This document shows, piece by piece, positions 1-8,134 of a DNA stretch of 64,000 nucleotides (its first letter is position 1; each line of letters opens with the position of its first letter). The stretch is taken from contig JAEUPW010000139.1 in NCBI GenBank assembly GCA_016790045.1, positions 17,384 through 81,383 on the forward strand, written 5' to 3'. The translations under genes and the position numbers were made by a program. Below the pieces are notes generated by a model that was not told the origin of the DNA, searched no databases, and worked only from the letters and a program-made list of their open reading frames with translations. The DNA comes from Candidatus Competibacteraceae bacterium. Its GTDB lineage: Bacteria; Pseudomonadota; Gammaproteobacteria; Competibacterales; Competibacteraceae.

Positions 1-1246
1 GGAAGCGCATTTCCTCGGTGCGGCTGTAGCCGGTGGCGGGGTCGTTCATGTCCAGCCACACGCCGTCCACCGCGCTCTCGCGCAGAAAATCCGCCAGCCA
101 GCCGGCCCACCAGTCGCGGGTTTGCGCCAGGGTGAAATCGGGGAACACCGTATCGCCCGGCCACACCTTGCCGACGTATTCGCGGCCGCTGGCGGTCTGA
201 CAGAACACGCGCTGCTCGTGGCCGCTGTCGTAGACGGCATAGCCCGGTTCGCGCTTGACGCCGGGATCGACGATGGTGACCGCGCGGATGCCCGCTTCCT
301 TCAACTCCCGGTTCAAGCCGGCCGGGTCGGGAAAATCGGCGCGGTCCCAGGTAAACAGCCGATAGTCGTCCATGTAATCGATGTCGTACCACACGGCGCT
401 GACCGGCACGTCGGCGGCGGCGAAACGTTCGGCCAATTCGCGAAAGTCCTGCTCGCGCTGGTAACCCCAGCGGCACTGGTGGTAGCCGAGCGCCCACAGC
501 GGCGGCAAGGGCGCGCGGCCGGTGAGCGCCGCGTAACGTCGGGTGACTTCGGCCAGCGTCGGTCCGGCGAGCAGATACAGGTCGGTCACGCCGGCGAAGG
601 ATTGATACCAGAATTCTCCCGATCGAGTCTTGCCGACATCCATGATCGCCCGGTGGGGGTTGTCCAGGAATAGCCCCAAAAACTGCTCGCCGATTTGCAG
701 GATGGCCAGCGGAATCGCGACGTAGGTCGGATCGTAGTCGTCGCGGGCGTAGGTGTGCTTGAACACCGCCACCACGTCCACGGTCAGAAAATCGGCGCAC
801 TCGCCCAATTTGTTGAAGCGTCCGGCGCGCTCGCCCAGCCCATAGCACCCCTTTGCGCCGATCAAGGCGAAATTGAGCAACAGCGCCTCGCCGCAAGCGC
901 CGATGCCGTCGGCGACGGTCGAAAGCGAAACACCGGCCAGCTCCACGCTCAACTGTCTGGCGCGCAGCTCGACCCGTCCCTCCGCCGTTTCGAACACCGC
1001 CGCGCCAACGGTCAGCGCCGGCGTTGCAACCGATCCCGCGCGGTAATCACTCACTACTGCGTCCGAGCATGGGCTTGAATCGCCTTGAGCATTTTCAAAC
1101 CGCAGACGGACACAACCCGGCATGACGCTGGCGCAACCGACCCGCAGCCGCACGCCGGGGCCGGTCAACTCGACCGTGGGGCCATCGGCGCTCAACCGCT
1201 CGGGATAATCGAAATTGAGAGGATGGATTTTTTGCCCGAAAAACAT
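1..1246 (-). CDS. GH31 family alpha-glucosidase-like protein (N-terminal 415 residues, cut by window edge)
   Basis: An open frame starts at an ATG (1246-1244) and runs without a stop off the left edge. It reads as a glycoside hydrolase family 31 protein, which hydrolyses or transfers alpha-glucosidic or related bonds with a retaining mechanism. Residues 1 to about 230 form the beta-sandwich region with the GLGER motif. The barrel then begins with PPLWALGYHQCRWGY and continues through VWYDIDYMD. Near the edge is WLDMNDP, where Asp399 matches the GH31 nucleophile; the family usually has Glu after Asn and here it is Asp. The general acid and the C-terminus lie outside the window, so the substrate cannot be told. 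There is no signal peptide, so a cytoplasmic role in maltodextrin or glycogen metabolism is possible. It lies 41 bp after dsbC on the same strand. Confidence 0.88.
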   Translation of the reverse strand, partial: MFFGQKIHPLNFDYPERLSADGPTVELTGPGVRLRVGCASVMPGCVRLRFENAQGDSSPCSDAVVSDYRAGSVATPALTVGAAVFETAEGRVELRARQLSVELAGVSLSTVADGIGACGEALLLNFALIGAKGCYGLGERAGRFNKLGECADFLTVDVVAVFKHTYARDDYDPTYVAIPLAILQIGEQFLGLFLDNPHRAIMDVGKTRSGEFWYQSFAGVTDLYLLAGPTLAEVTRRYAALTGRAPLPPLWALGYHQCRWGYQREQDFRELAERFAAADVPVSAVWYDIDYMDDYRLFTWDRADFPDPAGLNRELKEAGIRAVTIVDPGVKREPGYAVYDSGHEQRVFCQTASGREYVGKVWPGDTVFPDFTLAQTRDWWAGWLADFLRESAVDGVWLDMNDPATGYSRTEEMRF

Positions 1247-1287
1247 GATAGATCTCTAAACGGGGCATTCCGGTCCGAAGATCCCTC

Positions 1288-2049
1288 TCAAGGCTTCGCG
1301 GCGGGTTTTGTCTTGCGGTCGCGCTGTTCCGCCAGCAGTTGCGCCAGTTGGGTGGGCGGGACGTAGCCCGGCAGCATCTCGCCGGTTTCCAGGATCATGC
1401 TCGGCGTGCCGCGCACCCCCAATTTCTGGCCCAATTCGTATTGGGCCTTCACCGGATTGTCGCAGGTCTTGGTTTCGATGCTCTCGCCGCGCTTGGCTTT
1501 GGTCATGGCCTCGCGCCGGTCTTGGGCGCACCAGACCGACACCGCCTTTTGGTAAGCCTCCGAGCCGATGCCCTCGCGCGGGAACCACAGATAACGTATC
1601 TTGATGCCTTCCTTGTTGTATTCGGCCATCTGGCCGTGCATCTTGCGGCAGTAGCCGCAGTCGATGTCGGTAAACACGGTGATGGTATTTTTGACCGGCC
1701 CTTCGGGTCCGAAAACCACCATGTTATCTTCGCCGACCGCCTGGATGGCTTTGCCGCGCAGTTCGCCGCGACGCCGGTCGGTCAGGTTGGCTTGAGAGCC
1801 TAAGTCCAGAATGTCGCCCTGGATGGCGAAACGGCCGTCTTGGCTCAAGTACAACACCTGACCGCCAATCACCACCTCATACAGCCCCGGAATCGCGGAG
1901 GGGGCGATGCTGTCCGGCTTTTCATCCTCCAAGGCCGCCTGGAGCTTGCTCAGATCGGGTTGTTTTGAGATTTCGGGAGCCGAGGCGGGATCGGCGGCCA
2001 GCGCGCTGGCGGAAAACAAGACGGCGGCGATCGGCAAAGTCTTACGCAT
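1288..2049 (-). CDS. dsbC: Thiol:disulfide interchange protein DsbC
   Basis: A 253-residue periplasmic disulfide isomerase. Residues 1-19 form a signal peptide (basic start, hydrophobic core, ALAAD cleavage region). A dimerisation domain follows (about 50-105) with the usual [18 protein letters not shown] strand pair. The thioredoxin-fold catalytic domain holds the CGYC active site (Cys131 and Cys134) and the cis-proline loop RGTPS. A second Cys pair (in VWCAQD and KTCDN) matches the structural disulfide of DsbC. Length and architecture are typical. A weak sigma-70-like promoter (TTGTGA, 16 bp, TAAACT on the minus strand, 2113-2086) lies upstream, between this gene and queA. Confidence 0.95.
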   Translation of the reverse strand: MRKTLPIAAVLFSASALAADPASAPEISKQPDLSKLQAALEDEKPDSIAPSAIPGLYEVVIGGQVLYLSQDGRFAIQGDILDLGSQANLTDRRRGELRGKAIQAVGEDNMVVFGPEGPVKNTITVFTDIDCGYCRKMHGQMAEYNKEGIKIRYLWFPREGIGSEAYQKAVSVWCAQDRREAMTKAKRGESIETKTCDNPVKAQYELGQKLGVRGTPSMILETGEMLPGYVPPTQLAQLLAEQRDRKTKPAAKP

Positions 2050-2174
2050 TTCAATACCTGCAGGGCGACGGGATTATGGACTCAGAGTTTAACCGCAAGC
2101 GGGAGTTTCACAACGGTTTAGCGCAAAGCGAGCGTCAGGACGGCGCGAAAGCGGCGCAGCAATCGGCCACGGAT

Positions 2175-3212
2175 TTGAAGCGGCAGGATTTCGGCTTCGA
2201 GCTGCCGCCGGAGCTGATCGCCCAACGGCCGCCCGAGCGGCGCGGGGACAGCCGCTTGCTGGTTTTGGACGGCGCGAGCGGCGCGCTGGAGGACCGGCGC
2301 TTCACCGATTTGCCAAGCCTTTTGCATCCTGACGATCTGCTGGTTTTTAACGATACTCGGGTCATTCCCGCGCGCGTGCGCGGTCGAAAAAGCAGCGGTG
2401 GCCGCATCGAGTTGCTGGTGGAGCGGCTGCTGGATGCGCATCGCGCTCTGGTGCACCTTCGCGCCAGCAAACCGCCCAAGCCCGATGACGTGCTGGCGAT
2501 GGACGCCGGCTTTGCCGTGACCGTGCTCGGGCGGCGCGATGATTTGTTCGAAATCCGGGCCGAAAGCGAGCAGCCGCTGCTCGCGCTGCTGGAGCAATAC
2601 GGCCAGACCCCGCTGCCGCCTTACATCGCCCGCCCACCGACCGAGACCGACCGCGAGCGCTATCAGACGATCTACGCCCGCGCGCCCGGCGCGGTCGCCG
2701 CGCCGACCGCCGGCCTGCATTTTGATCGGACCTTGCTCGACCGGATCGCTGCGCTGGGCGTGGCCCGGACCTTCATCACCCTCCATGTCGGGGCCGGCAC
2801 GTTCAAACCGGTCCGGGCCGAGCGGCTCGCCGACCATCGGATGCACGCCGAATGGATCGAGGTCGGAGACGAGACTTGCGAGCGGGTCCGCGCGGCGCGC
2901 TCGCGCGGCGGCCGGGTGATCGCGGTGGGCACCACGGCGGTGCGGGCGCTGGAAAGCGTCTGCGACGAGCGCGGAACGCCCCAGCCCCGACAAGGCGAAA
3001 CGCGGATTTTCATTTATCCGGGCTATCGGTTTCGCTGCGTCGACGCGCTCGTCACCAATTTCCATTTGCCCGAGTCCACGCTGCTGATGCTGGTGGCGGC
3101 CTTTGCCGGTTATCGAGAAACGATGAACGCCTACCGGCGCGCCGTGGAGCGACGTTACCGCTTCTTCAGCTACGGCGACGCCATGTTTGTCGCCCGCCGT
3201 CCGGCGCAGTGA
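2175..3212 (+). CDS. queA: S-adenosylmethionine:tRNA ribosyltransferase-isomerase QueA
   Basis: QueA transfers and isomerises the ribosyl part of SAM onto 7-aminomethyl-7-deazaguanine in tRNA to make epoxyqueuosine. The protein begins with the family hallmark [14 protein letters not shown] and contains [41 protein letters not shown] and the C-terminal [21 protein letters not shown] chose the TTG at 2175 because it gives 345 residues, normal for the family, and places the conserved start near the N-terminus. The frame stays open upstream to an ATG at 2076, which would add 33 residues unlike QueA and would run over the likely dsbC promoter. No tgt lies next to it here. Confidence 0.93.
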   Translation: MKRQDFGFELPPELIAQRPPERRGDSRLLVLDGASGALEDRRFTDLPSLLHPDDLLVFNDTRVIPARVRGRKSSGGRIELLVERLLDAHRALVHLRASKPPKPDDVLAMDAGFAVTVLGRRDDLFEIRAESEQPLLALLEQYGQTPLPPYIARPPTETDRERYQTIYARAPGAVAAPTAGLHFDRTLLDRIAALGVARTFITLHVGAGTFKPVRAERLADHRMHAEWIEVGDETCERVRAARSRGGRVIAVGTTAVRALESVCDERGTPQPRQGETRIFIYPGYRFRCVDALVTNFHLPESTLLMLVAAFAGYRETMNAYRRAVERRYRFFSYGDAMFVARRPAQ

Positions 3213-3252
3213 ACGAAACACCGCAGTTTCGGTCCGAACCGGCGCGGGCGCG

Positions 3253-3280
3253 CTTGAAATCGATGTGGGCTTATCCATAC
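3253..3280 (+). promoter_or_regulatory. Sigma-32-type heat-shock promoter of htpX
   Basis: CTTGAAA (3253-3259) matches the sigma-32 minus-35 consensus exactly. After 14 bases comes TCCATAC (3274-3280), close to the CCCCATNT minus-10 element. It sits 31 bp before the htpX start codon, the expected place, and htpX belongs to the heat-shock/envelope-stress regulon in enterobacteria. Spacing and sequence are read directly; activity is inferred. Confidence 0.65.
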
Positions 3281-3310
3281 AGTTAGAATGTCGTTCCACG
3301 GAGTCCAGTC

Positions 3311-4180
3311 ATGAAACGCATTTTTTTGTTCGCCGCCACCAATCTGGCGGTCGTCGTGCTGCTCGGCATCGTCGCCCGCGTGTTGGGGGTGGATCGCTAT
3401 TTGTACCAGTCCGGTCTCAATCTCCCCAGCCTGTTGGTGTTCGCCGCCATTTTCGGCATGGGCGGTTCGCTGATTTCGCTGCTGATGTCGAAATCCATCG
3501 CCAAGATGTCGGTGGGGGCGCAAGTCATCGAAAATCCCGCGAGCCAAACCGAGCGCTGGCTGGTCGATACCGTGCGGCGCCAGGCCCAGGCGGCCGGCAT
3601 CGGGATGCCGGAAGTGGCGATTTACGATTCGCCGGAGCCGAACGCTTTCGCCACCGGGGCCAACCGCAACTCGGCGCTGGTGGCGGTCAGCACCGGCTTG
3701 CTGCAACAGATGTCCGCCGAGGAAGCGGAAGCGGTGCTCGGCCACGAGGTCAGCCACGTCGCCAACGGCGACATGGTGACGCTGAGCTTGTTGCAGGGCG
3801 TGCTCAACACCTTCGTGATCGCGCTGGCGCGCATCGTGGGGTCCGTGGTGGATCAGGCCATGCGCAGCCAGGATTCGCGCGGGGGTGGCCCCGGCTACTA
3901 CATCGTCAGCATGGTGCTGGAGCTGGTGTTCGGGTTTTTGGCTTCGCTGATCGTGATGTGGTTCAGCCGCCACCGCGAATACAGGGCCGACGCCGGCGGC
4001 GCGCAACTGGCCGGCCGCAACAAGATGATCGCGGCGCTGGAGCGCTTGCGCCAGTTGCAGGAACCCTCGCGCCTGCCTTCCCAGATGGCGGCGTTCGGGA
4101 TCAGCGGCGGTTTGGGCCGGTGGCTGACCACGCATCCCCCGCTGGAGGAACGGATCGCGGCCTTGCGCCAACAGGGATGA
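3311..4180 (+). CDS. htpX: Membrane zinc metalloprotease HtpX
   Basis: A 289-residue M48-family protease that degrades misfolded inner-membrane proteins together with FtsH. Two hydrophobic segments at the N-terminus (about 4-24 and 38-58) anchor it. The zinc site HEVSH is at 145-149 with catalytic Glu146, and the third ligand is expected in the EYRADAGGA segment. A further membrane stretch lies around 155-175 and another at about 195-215. [20 protein letters not shown] is the normal HtpX ending. The gene stands alone between queA and a convergent gene, behind its own heat-shock promoter. Confidence 0.96.
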   Translation: MKRIFLFAATNLAVVVLLGIVARVLGVDRYLYQSGLNLPSLLVFAAIFGMGGSLISLLMSKSIAKMSVGAQVIENPASQTERWLVDTVRRQAQAAGIGMPEVAIYDSPEPNAFATGANRNSALVAVSTGLLQQMSAEEAEAVLGHEVSHVANGDMVTLSLLQGVLNTFVIALARIVGSVVDQAMRSQDSRGGGPGYYIVSMVLELVFGFLASLIVMWFSRHREYRADAGGAQLAGRNKMIAALERLRQLQEPSRLPSQMAAFGISGGLGRWLTTHPPLEERIAALRQQG

Positions 4181-4201
4181 TCGAGGCTAGAACGGGAACC
4201 T

Positions 4202-4227
4202 GGGCGGCGCGCCGGCTTGCGCCGCCC
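4202..4227. terminator. GC-rich hairpin between convergent genes
   Basis: A 9-bp perfect stem (GGGCGGCGC at 4202-4210 with GCGCCGCCC at 4219-4227) and an 8-base loop sits between the ends of htpX and the convergent FimX-like gene. There is no T-run on either side, so if it terminates transcription it is not a classical intrinsic terminator. Confidence 0.4.
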
Positions 4228-4244
4228 GAGCGCGCCTCTCGGCC

Positions 4245-6344
4245 TTAGCTGGCGTATTGCCGGAAATCGAAATCGAGCCTGGGCCCGGCCTCCGCCACCA
4301 TGTTGCCCTGCACCAAGGTGACGCCGAACTGCCAGATGCTCGCCATTTGCGGCGCGGTGGAAACTCCGGACGCCACCACCCGAACTTTTAACTGCTGCGC
4401 TTGCTCGGACAGCGTCGCCATGGCCCGGCGGCTGTTTTCGTCCTTGGACTTGGCCAAACGCTCGATCAGGCTGCCGTCCAGCTTGATGTAATCCGGCGTC
4501 AAATCCCTGAGCAAACGGTCGGAATGGGCTTTGCCGCCAAAATGCGACAGCGCCAGCCCGCAGCCCAGTTCGCGCAAGCGGCCGCGCAAATATTTCACTT
4601 CCTCGAAACAGTCTTCCACGTTGTCTTCCTTGATTTCCAGCACCAGATGCTGGCCCGGAACCCGGCTGTCCTTGAAAGCTTTGCTCATCCAGTCGAAAAA
4701 TTGTTTGTCGACGATGGAGTTGCGCGAAATCCGCACGAACAGAATCGGCGGCTTCAAGGCGTCTTGCCGGATTTCCGCCAGCACCGAGAGCGCCCGGATA
4801 AGGGTCCATTTGTCCATCGCGCCCATCGCGCCGTAGCGGACCGCCACCGCCCCCACTTTTTCGATGGGCTGGGGCTTGCCCTCCTCGTCCATGACCTGCA
4901 GATAAACTTTGTAGCGCGCGTCCTCGGCGGCGGCGAAGCTGACGATGGGCTGGTAATGGAGGCCGAGCTGGCCCTTGGTCAGGGCGTTGCGGATCAGGCG
5001 GATGATCGGCTCGTCCTGCGGGTTGATGACGCCGCTCTTTTTCTCGGTGCTGGGCGGCGTGTAGATTTCGACCCGGTTGCCGCCTTTTTGCCGCGCCAGC
5101 TCGCAGGCGCGGTCGGCGTGCGACAAAATCTGGATGGCGGTTTCCTGGCCGTCCTTGGCCCGGCAGATGCCGATGCAACAGGTGGTGGTGAACATCTTGC
5201 TGCCGAGTTGAAAGCTGTGTTCGGCGACGACCGAACAAATCCGCCCGGCGAACGTCACCGCGTCGTTCGGCGATCCGGCGGGCAGGAAAATCGTCAGCAC
5301 GCCGCTGGCGAAGTGCGCGGCGATGTCGCCGTGGGACAGCAGATTCTTGATCAGGAGCGCGACTTCGCTCACGAACTGCTCGACGGCTTCGAAACCCATG
5401 GCGTGGCGGATGGGGGCATAATCGGTCAGCAAGACGTACAGCACGCTGCCCTCGTGATCGATTTCCAGGGTTTCCATGAAAAACCGGCGGCTGTAGAGGC
5501 CGGTGGCGTCGTCGTGCTTGAGCAAATCCTCGAGCTGCTGCTGGTTGACGGTGTTGCTCTCCGGGGTGGCGTCGCGCACGATGATCTGGGTGCAGGGCTC
5601 GTCGTTCATCCGGGTCGGCGCGCATTCCAGCATGATCGGGATGTTCTTGCCGTTGCTGCGCAACCCGACCAGCTCGACCGGCTCGACCGCCTTGCCGGAG
5701 CGGATGCTGCGGCGCAGGATGCTTTTCAGCGCGTCCCGGTAGGTCGGCGGCACCATGTGCACCAGTTGAATGTTGGCCAGATCTTCCTTGCGCTCGTAGC
5801 CGAAGAGCTGGAGATAGGCCGGGTTGGCGTAGATGTGGACGCCTTCGTGGATGTAGGCCACGGCTTCCTGAGTGTTTTCCAGCAGGGCCTGCACCCGGGT
5901 TTCGGTTTCCTTGAAGCGGGTTTCGAAGGAATGGCCCTGCTTGCGCGCGCGCAGGTGCGCCAATTCCTTGCGCACCGCCGCCGCCAGATGATCGGCGTCT
6001 TCCAGATAAAAATAGTTGTCCGCGCCTTGCTCCAACAGCCACGCCGGTTTGTGTTGCTGGCGTCGCTCCTGGTCCACCATCGCGATGATCGGGATATCCT
6101 GGTGGGCTTCGGCCACCATCAGCCGCATTTCGGCGATGGCGGGCAGCGTCTCGTCGAGGCGCAGCAAAATCAGATCCAGCAGCCGATAGTCGATGGCGTT
6201 GCGAGCCTGGTCCACCGCATCGGCTTCGATCAGTTCGATCCGGTAATTATCGTCCTGTAAAGTCTTGACGACACGGTCGATATCGGACCTCGAACGATCC
6301 ACGATCAGCAGGTTGATGTCGGAAGGATCAGACACGTATCCCAA
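4245..6344 (-). CDS. FimX-like degenerate REC-PAS-GGDEF-EAL c-di-GMP effector
   Basis: A 699-residue protein with the domain order of FimX, the c-di-GMP receptor that controls type IV pilus assembly and twitching in Pseudomonas and Xanthomonas. The receiver domain (about 10-130) has Arg62 at the phospho-acceptor place. A PAS domain follows (about 145-260). In the GGDEF-like domain the active-site signature is replaced by HFASGVL (344-350). The EAL-like domain keeps LHYQPIV (462-468), used by FimX to hold c-di-GMP, but has YKVYLQ instead of the EVL/EAL motif and LALSHFGGK instead of the DDFGSG loop, so metal ligands are missing. It should therefore bind c-di-GMP without making or cleaving it. 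Its start overlaps the end of epmB by 17 bp, so the two are co-transcribed. Assignment to FimX rests on domain order and degeneracy, not on an alignment. Confidence 0.85.
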   Translation of the reverse strand: MGYVSDPSDINLLIVDRSRSDIDRVVKTLQDDNYRIELIEADAVDQARNAIDYRLLDLILLRLDETLPAIAEMRLMVAEAHQDIPIIAMVDQERRQQHKPAWLLEQGADNYFYLEDADHLAAAVRKELAHLRARKQGHSFETRFKETETRVQALLENTQEAVAYIHEGVHIYANPAYLQLFGYERKEDLANIQLVHMVPPTYRDALKSILRRSIRSGKAVEPVELVGLRSNGKNIPIMLECAPTRMNDEPCTQIIVRDATPESNTVNQQQLEDLLKHDDATGLYSRRFFMETLEIDHEGSVLYVLLTDYAPIRHAMGFEAVEQFVSEVALLIKNLLSHGDIAAHFASGVLTIFLPAGSPNDAVTFAGRICSVVAEHSFQLGSKMFTTTCCIGICRAKDGQETAIQILSHADRACELARQKGGNRVEIYTPPSTEKKSGVINPQDEPIIRLIRNALTKGQLGLHYQPIVSFAAAEDARYKVYLQVMDEEGKPQPIEKVGAVAVRYGAMGAMDKWTLIRALSVLAEIRQDALKPPILFVRISRNSIVDKQFFDWMSKAFKDSRVPGQHLVLEIKEDNVEDCFEEVKYLRGRLRELGCGLALSHFGGKAHSDRLLRDLTPDYIKLDGSLIERLAKSKDENSRRAMATLSEQAQQLKVRVVASGVSTAPQMASIWQFGVTLVQGNMVAEAGPRLDFDFRQYAS

Positions 6345-7401
6345 CCTCTTCGGATGGAGAGAAGCCCAACGGTCGGCGAACCTCGACGGGGACGCTTCCT
6401 ACCGGAACTTTGGCCAGATGCCCCGGTTGTTCCCGCACCAGCCGGGGCACGAGATAGCCCGGCGCGCGCGCGAGGAGTTGCGCCATGATAGCCGATGCCT
6501 CGCTTTCGTTCACCTCATAATGGGCCGCGCCGCGCACCCGATCCAGCAGATGCAGGTAATAAGGCAGCACGCGGGCGGCGAACAGCGCCTCGCTCAAGCG
6601 CGCCAAGGTCGCCGCCGAATCGTTGACGCCGCGCAGCAAAACCGATTGATTGAGCAGCGTAATTCCGGCGCGGGCCAAGCGCTCCAGCGCCGCGCGGACG
6701 GTTTCATCGATTTCCTGGGGGTGGTTGGCGTGCACCACCAACACCGCCCGCAGCCGGGTTCGCGCGAGCAGCTCCAGGAAATTCCGGTCGATCCGCTCGG
6801 GCAGCACGATGGGCTGGCGGCTGTGGATGCGGACCCGCTCCAGATGGGGAATGCGATCCAGGGCCGCCAACAGCGCGCCCAATCGCCGGTCGGACAAAGA
6901 CAGCGGGTCGCCGCCGCTCAAAATCACTTCGCGCACGCTGGTATCGCCCGTCACATAAGCCAGGGCCGCCCGCCACTCATCGGAACCGGCCCGGTTGTCG
7001 GCGTAGGGATATTCGCGGCGAAAACAGTAACGGCAATGGACGGCGCACGCGCCGGTGGCGATCAACAGCGCCCGGCCGCAGTATTTGTGCAGCACGCCCG
7101 GCGCGACCTGGGCCGCGCGGTCGGCGACGGGGTCCGCCACAAAACCCGGCGCGGGCGCGAGTTCGTCCGCCAGGGGCAAGACTTGGCGCAACAGCGGATC
7201 GGCCGGATCGCCCTTGCGCATCCGGGCCACGAAGCCGCGCGGCACCCGCAGCGAAAACTGCGCCGAAGCCGCGCGCGCGGGGGACAACAGCGCCAAATCC
7301 AGGTCCAATTCTCGCAACAGCTCGGCGGGATCGGTGATGGCGCGGGCCAGTTCCCGCTGCCAGCGCGGCGTCTCACGCCGGTTCGATTTTGTCAGTATCA
7401 T
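6328..7401 (-). CDS. epmB: EF-P (R)-beta-lysylation protein EpmB (lysine 2,3-aminomutase)
   Basis: A 357-residue radical SAM, PLP-dependent aminomutase that converts alpha-lysine to (R)-beta-lysine for EF-P. The cluster motif CAVHCRYC gives Cys119, Cys123 and Cys126, followed by FRREYPY as in EpmB/KamA proteins. VILSGGDPLSL, IHSRQPIVLPERI and LLNQSVLLRGVND are further family blocks. The C-terminal Zn-binding tail of true clostridial KamA is absent, as expected for EpmB. Only 44 bp separate its start from that of the divergent efp, and epmA lies 2.5 kb away, so the whole EF-P pathway is here. The downstream partner is the FimX-like gene. Confidence 0.95.
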   Translation of the reverse strand: MILTKSNRRETPRWQRELARAITDPAELLRELDLDLALLSPARAASAQFSLRVPRGFVARMRKGDPADPLLRQVLPLADELAPAPGFVADPVADRAAQVAPGVLHKYCGRALLIATGACAVHCRYCFRREYPYADNRAGSDEWRAALAYVTGDTSVREVILSGGDPLSLSDRRLGALLAALDRIPHLERVRIHSRQPIVLPERIDRNFLELLARTRLRAVLVVHANHPQEIDETVRAALERLARAGITLLNQSVLLRGVNDSAATLARLSEALFAARVLPYYLHLLDRVRGAAHYEVNESEASAIMAQLLARAPGYLVPRLVREQPGHLAKVPVGSVPVEVRRPLGFSPSEEVGIRV

Positions 7402-7445
7402 AGGCGGCTGGTTTTTAACCCTTTCACAACCGAAACGGATGTTGT

Positions 7446-8015
7446 ATGGCCACCTATAGTACCAATGAATTCAAAAGCGGATTGAAGATCATGTTGGACG
7501 GCGACCCTTACGCCATCGTCGACAACGAATTCGTCAAGCCCGGCAAGGGCCAGGCGTTCAACCGGGTCAGGGTGCGCAACCTGAAAACCGGCCGGGTCAT
7601 CGAGCGCACCTTCAAATCGGGCGATACCGCGGAAGGGGCCGACGTGGTCGATGTCGAGCTGCAATACCTTTACAACGACGGCGAGTACTGGCACTTCATG
7701 GACCAGCAGAATTACGAGCAGTTGACCGCCGACGCCACCGCCGTGGGAGAGGCCGCCAAGTGGTTGAAGGAAGAGGCGATCTGTCAGGTGACATTGTGGA
7801 ACGGCGTTCCCCTGAGCGTGGCCGCGCCCAATTTCGTGATCATGACCATCGTGGAAACCGACCCCGGCTTGCGCGGCGACACCTCGGGCGGAGGCGGCAA
7901 GCCAGCCACCTTGGAAACCGGGGCGGTGGTCCGGGTGCCGCTGTTCGTGCAAAGCGGCGAGGTGATCAAAGTGGATACCCGGACCGGCGAGTACGTGTCG
8001 CGGGTGAAAGAATAG
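7446..8015 (+). CDS. efp: Translation elongation factor P
   Basis: A 189-residue EF-P, which enters the ribosomal E site to relieve stalling at polyproline stretches. Three beta-barrel domains are expected. The loop of domain I reads VKPGKGQAF with Lys34 at the position that EpmA beta-lysylates, and the presence of epmA and epmB nearby agrees with that modification rather than with rhamnosylation, which needs Arg at this place. The C-terminal signature [14 protein letters not shown] is typical. It is divergent from epmB, and a 119-bp spacer leads to the diguanylate cyclase gene on the same strand. Confidence 0.98.
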   Translation: MATYSTNEFKSGLKIMLDGDPYAIVDNEFVKPGKGQAFNRVRVRNLKTGRVIERTFKSGDTAEGADVVDVELQYLYNDGEYWHFMDQQNYEQLTADATAVGEAAKWLKEEAICQVTLWNGVPLSVAAPNFVIMTIVETDPGLRGDTSGGGGKPATLETGAVVRVPLFVQSGEVIKVDTRTGEYVSRVKE

Positions 8016-8134
8016 AGGGGACAGCGAGCTGTCGGTCAAGGCCGCGCGGGGTTTGATCGGGCGCTGTGGTCGGGCGGGCATCCGCCGGTTTGACAGGCCC
8101 TTGAAGCGGCAAGGCGCATTGCGAGGAATCGATC

